NCBI GenBank assembly: GCA_947469815.1
Contig: CANIRI010000164.1
Coordinates: 1 to 5,870, forward strand
Direction: 5' to 3'
Length of the DNA: 5,870 nt
DNA from: Comamonadaceae bacterium
GTDB taxonomy: Bacteria > Pseudomonadota > Gammaproteobacteria > Burkholderiales > Burkholderiaceae_C
Positions 4,775-5,870 of this stretch are shown piece after piece. The notes under the pieces are model-generated. The model was not told where the DNA came from and did no database searches. It saw nothing but the letters and a program-made list of their open reading frames with translations. Position 1 is the first letter of the stretch, and each line of letters opens with the position of its first letter. A program made the translations under genes and the position numbers.

Positions 4775-5119
4775 CGCGGCTGGCACATAGCTGAACATGA
4801 AATATGCGCAAACAGGCCAGCCAATAAAGCCACCTACGCTAAGGGCAAGAGGCCCGACGATGCGCTCAATAATGAAGCCGAGCATTGACGCTGCAAGACC
4901 AATAACAAATATGGCAATGGGAGCCCACCAAACAACTGCCCAGCCGTAATACACGAGATAGGCGAGGCCAGTAAACATGCCAGCGAGGGCGGAAGCATTG
5001 AGAGCCAGCGCGAAAAACTGGCTTGCACCCCGAAAGTTTTTCACGTGCAACTGCTGCTAGAAAACGAAAATTCCGATCAAGCAGTAGAACGCGATTGAAG
5101 GCCAGGAAAGTGTTTGCAT
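4769..5119 (-). pseudogene. Small multi-pass membrane protein interrupted by an in-frame TAG
   Basis: A good ribosome binding site AAGGAG (5130-5135) precedes ATG at 5119-5117. The frame reads 20 codons with a hydrophobic segment (residues 8-20), then meets TAG at 5059-5057, then continues in the same frame for 95 codons to TAA at 4771-4769. The rest carries hydrophobic segments around residues 36-56, 60-80 and 91-112 (counted from 5119, amber as residue 21), so the intact protein would have four membrane segments in about 116 residues. TAG is followed by CAG CAG, so a C-to-T change in a CAG run explains it simply. Possible restarts are TTG at 5050 and GTG at 5044, neither with a Shine-Dalgarno; they would give a 91- to 93-residue protein with three segments. 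Family not recognised. The stop lies inside an ACCTAAC box. Confidence 0.6.
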
Positions 5120-5120
5120 C

Positions 5121-5266
5121 TGTTAACCACTCCTTGAAAACCTGACATAAAGCTGAGCAAGCGACAGTAACTGGGGCGGGCGCCACAATGACCAAAATAT
5201 CTCGAGTACCGCCATCCCTGCGCTGGTAGCTTGCCGTTGGCACCTCGCTTAATCGGTAAGTTAGGC
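5121..5266 (-). repeat. Long attC-like spacer B after the anchored protein gene
   Basis: Minus strand: GCCTAAC (5266-5260), a perfect RYYYAAC box, contains the TAA stop of the upstream gene. GTTAACA (5127-5121) lies one base before the next ATG, but matches GTTRRRY in only five positions. Between them AAGCGA and TCGCTT, and further in GGTGCC and GGCGCC (one G-T pair), can pair as parts of a large imperfect fold. Positions 5235-5194 align without gaps to 4405-4364 of element A with 27 of 42 identities (for example GGCAAG, ACCAG and TTTT at fixed spacing), suggesting common origin. At 146 nt it is slightly longer than usual attC sites. No convincing gene is seen in this gap. Confidence 0.4.
5130..5135 (-). 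promoter_or_regulatory. Ribosome binding site deciding the original start of the membrane-protein gene
   Basis: AAGGAG on the minus strand, 10 nt before ATG 5119-5117. It is the only good Shine-Dalgarno for this gene and lies upstream of the amber codon, so the ancestral reading frame very likely began here. Confidence 0.6.
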
Positions 5267-5770
5267 CTCAGCGCTCGTATTCTCGCGCTTTGAGTCATGA
5301 CTTGATTTGACGGCCGCCAGGAAATTTGCCACCTCCATCAGCACTTCCCTACCATTTTGCTGAATTCTGTGACGCGCTTTCGGCTGTACGAACGCATCTA
5401 ATAAGGGTGCAATTTTGCTGACGAATATCTCAACCTCCCCCCGTTGAAATGATTCTCGATTCTTACTAGCTTCAAGAAGTAGAGTTCTTACATCAGCGGC
5501 ATCGTTGTCCGGATTTATGCCGCTGAGGCTGGTGGCTGATGCGCCGGGCCCGTACTTCTCCATCGACTTCTGAGCGCGCTCGCAGTGCGCCTTAAGTTCG
5601 GCGAGGTCTGAGGTGCGTCGCTGATTTACGATTTGCCGCTTCGCTAGTTCGGCTTCCCCTGCAGACTTCTTTGAGGCGACCGCTTGCTGCTGGGATAAGA
5701 CTGCGCCCCATATCGATACGACAGTTCCGAAAATTGTGAGGCCCAGGTTCCAATCTATAGCTGCATCCAT
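5261..5770 (-). CDS. Unknown protein with N-terminal membrane anchor and helical cytoplasmic region
   Basis: This 169-residue protein is not recognised. One hydrophobic segment at residues 8-26 (LGLTIFGTVVSIWGAVLS) follows a short acidic start and is followed by QQQAVASKK, so it looks like a single-pass anchor with the long remainder on one side. Residues 30-72 are charged and likely helical (AELAKRQIVNQRR, DLAELKAHCERAQKSMEKY), followed by a Gly/Ser/Asn linker (74-90) and a second helical part (91-157) ending in a polar tail. This anchored-helix design is seen in many defence and cassette-borne hypotheticals, but no domain can be named. ATG at 5770 was chosen because GGAGG lies just upstream and its A is shared with the TGA of the preceding gene; an upstream in-frame ATG at 5836 lacks such support. 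The TAA stop is inside a GCCTAAC box. Confidence 0.7.
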   Translation of the reverse strand: MDAAIDWNLGLTIFGTVVSIWGAVLSQQQAVASKKSAGEAELAKRQIVNQRRTSDLAELKAHCERAQKSMEKYGPGASATSLSGINPDNDAADVRTLLLEASKNRESFQRGEVEIFVSKIAPLLDAFVQPKARHRIQQNGREVLMEVANFLAAVKSSHDSKRENTSAEA

Positions 5771-5870
5771 CAGGCCTCCAGCAGCGTACGGATTTGAGCC
5801 GCCGACATGTTGTAAGGGCGATGCCAAGACGACCATAGCAAAGTCATCCGGCCGTAGGTTTCCAGCATCG
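5770..5870 (-). CDS. C-terminal end of an unknown protein (runs off right edge)
   Basis: A minus-strand frame is open from the right edge and ends with TGA at 5772-5770, giving at least 32 residues ending in SWHRPYNMSAAQIRTLLEA. The TGA shares its A with the ATG of the next gene (TGATG), the classic one-base overlap of translationally coupled genes, and GGAGG for that gene lies within the last codons. This argues the frame is real rather than chance. The protein cannot be identified from its tail. Confidence 0.55.
   Translation of the reverse strand, partial: MLETYGRMTLLWSSWHRPYNMSAAQIRTLLEA

Noticed and set aside
4866..5243. Minus-strand 125-codon frame with GTG start across the amber region
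   Set aside because: It is a shadow frame of the membrane protein over most of its length, and its first part lies in the non-coding spacer with no ribosome binding site.
5786..5803. tRNA T-arm-like motif GGCGGCTCAAATCC on the minus strand
   Set aside because: The stem forms only three Watson-Crick pairs plus a G-T pair, no acceptor, D or anticodon arms are present, and the stretch is coding in a coupled frame.
5771..5836. Earlier ATG (5836) for the anchored unknown protein
   Set aside because: No ribosome binding site, overlaps the upstream coding tail, and the GGAGG plus TGATG coupling fixes the start at 5770.
2891..5870. CRISPR array, insertion sequence or transposase in the right half
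   Set aside because: No regularly spaced direct repeats, no transposase-like protein and no terminal inverted repeats were seen.

Overview
The left half of the window (1-2886) is GC-rich with strong GC-ending codon bias. It looks like ordinary chromosome of a betaproteobacterium, probably Burkholderiales/Comamonadaceae; that taxonomic guess rests on protein flavour and codon use only. It holds the 5' end of a minus-strand SAM-dependent methyltransferase (1-169), a 51-bp divergent gap, and then a two-gene plus-strand unit: a DadA-like FAD-dependent amine/amino-acid oxidoreductase (221-1459) and, 14 nt later, a complete 8-oxoguanine deaminase-type amidohydrolase (1474-2886).

The right half (2891-5870) changes abruptly. 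Base composition is visibly more balanced, genes are short, and every recognisable gene reads on the minus strand, ending only 4 bp from the deaminase stop. From right to left (direction of transcription) there is the tail of an unknown gene (stop 5770), a single-pass membrane-anchored unknown protein (5261-5770), a small multi-pass membrane protein broken by an in-frame amber codon (4769-5119), a shortened cpYpsA/molybdenum-carrier-like gene (4407-4685), a DUF4160-DUF2442 pair (4065-4304, 3809-4093), an orphan RelE/ParE-partner-type antitoxin (3545-3748), and a complete BrnT-type toxin / CopG-type antitoxin operon (3201-3494, 2891-3214) with a well-formed promoter that may give a leaderless toxin message.

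The most interesting pattern is at the ends of three consecutive genes in the right half. The TAA stops at 5261, 4769 and 4407 each lie inside a GCCTAAC / ACCTAAC / GTTTAAG box on the minus strand. Each is followed by 68-146 nt of non-coding, partly palindromic DNA, then a GTT-starting box just before the next start codon. Two of these spacers also share a degenerate related sequence (27 of 42 positions without gaps). This is the layout of integron gene cassettes with degenerate attC sites, and the content (toxin-antitoxin genes, small hypotheticals, one orientation, decayed genes) fits. I therefore read 2891-5870 as an accessory region that is at least partly an old chromosomal integron cassette array (or an integrase-less attC cluster). 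No integrase is visible in the window. If present, it should lie to the right of 5870.
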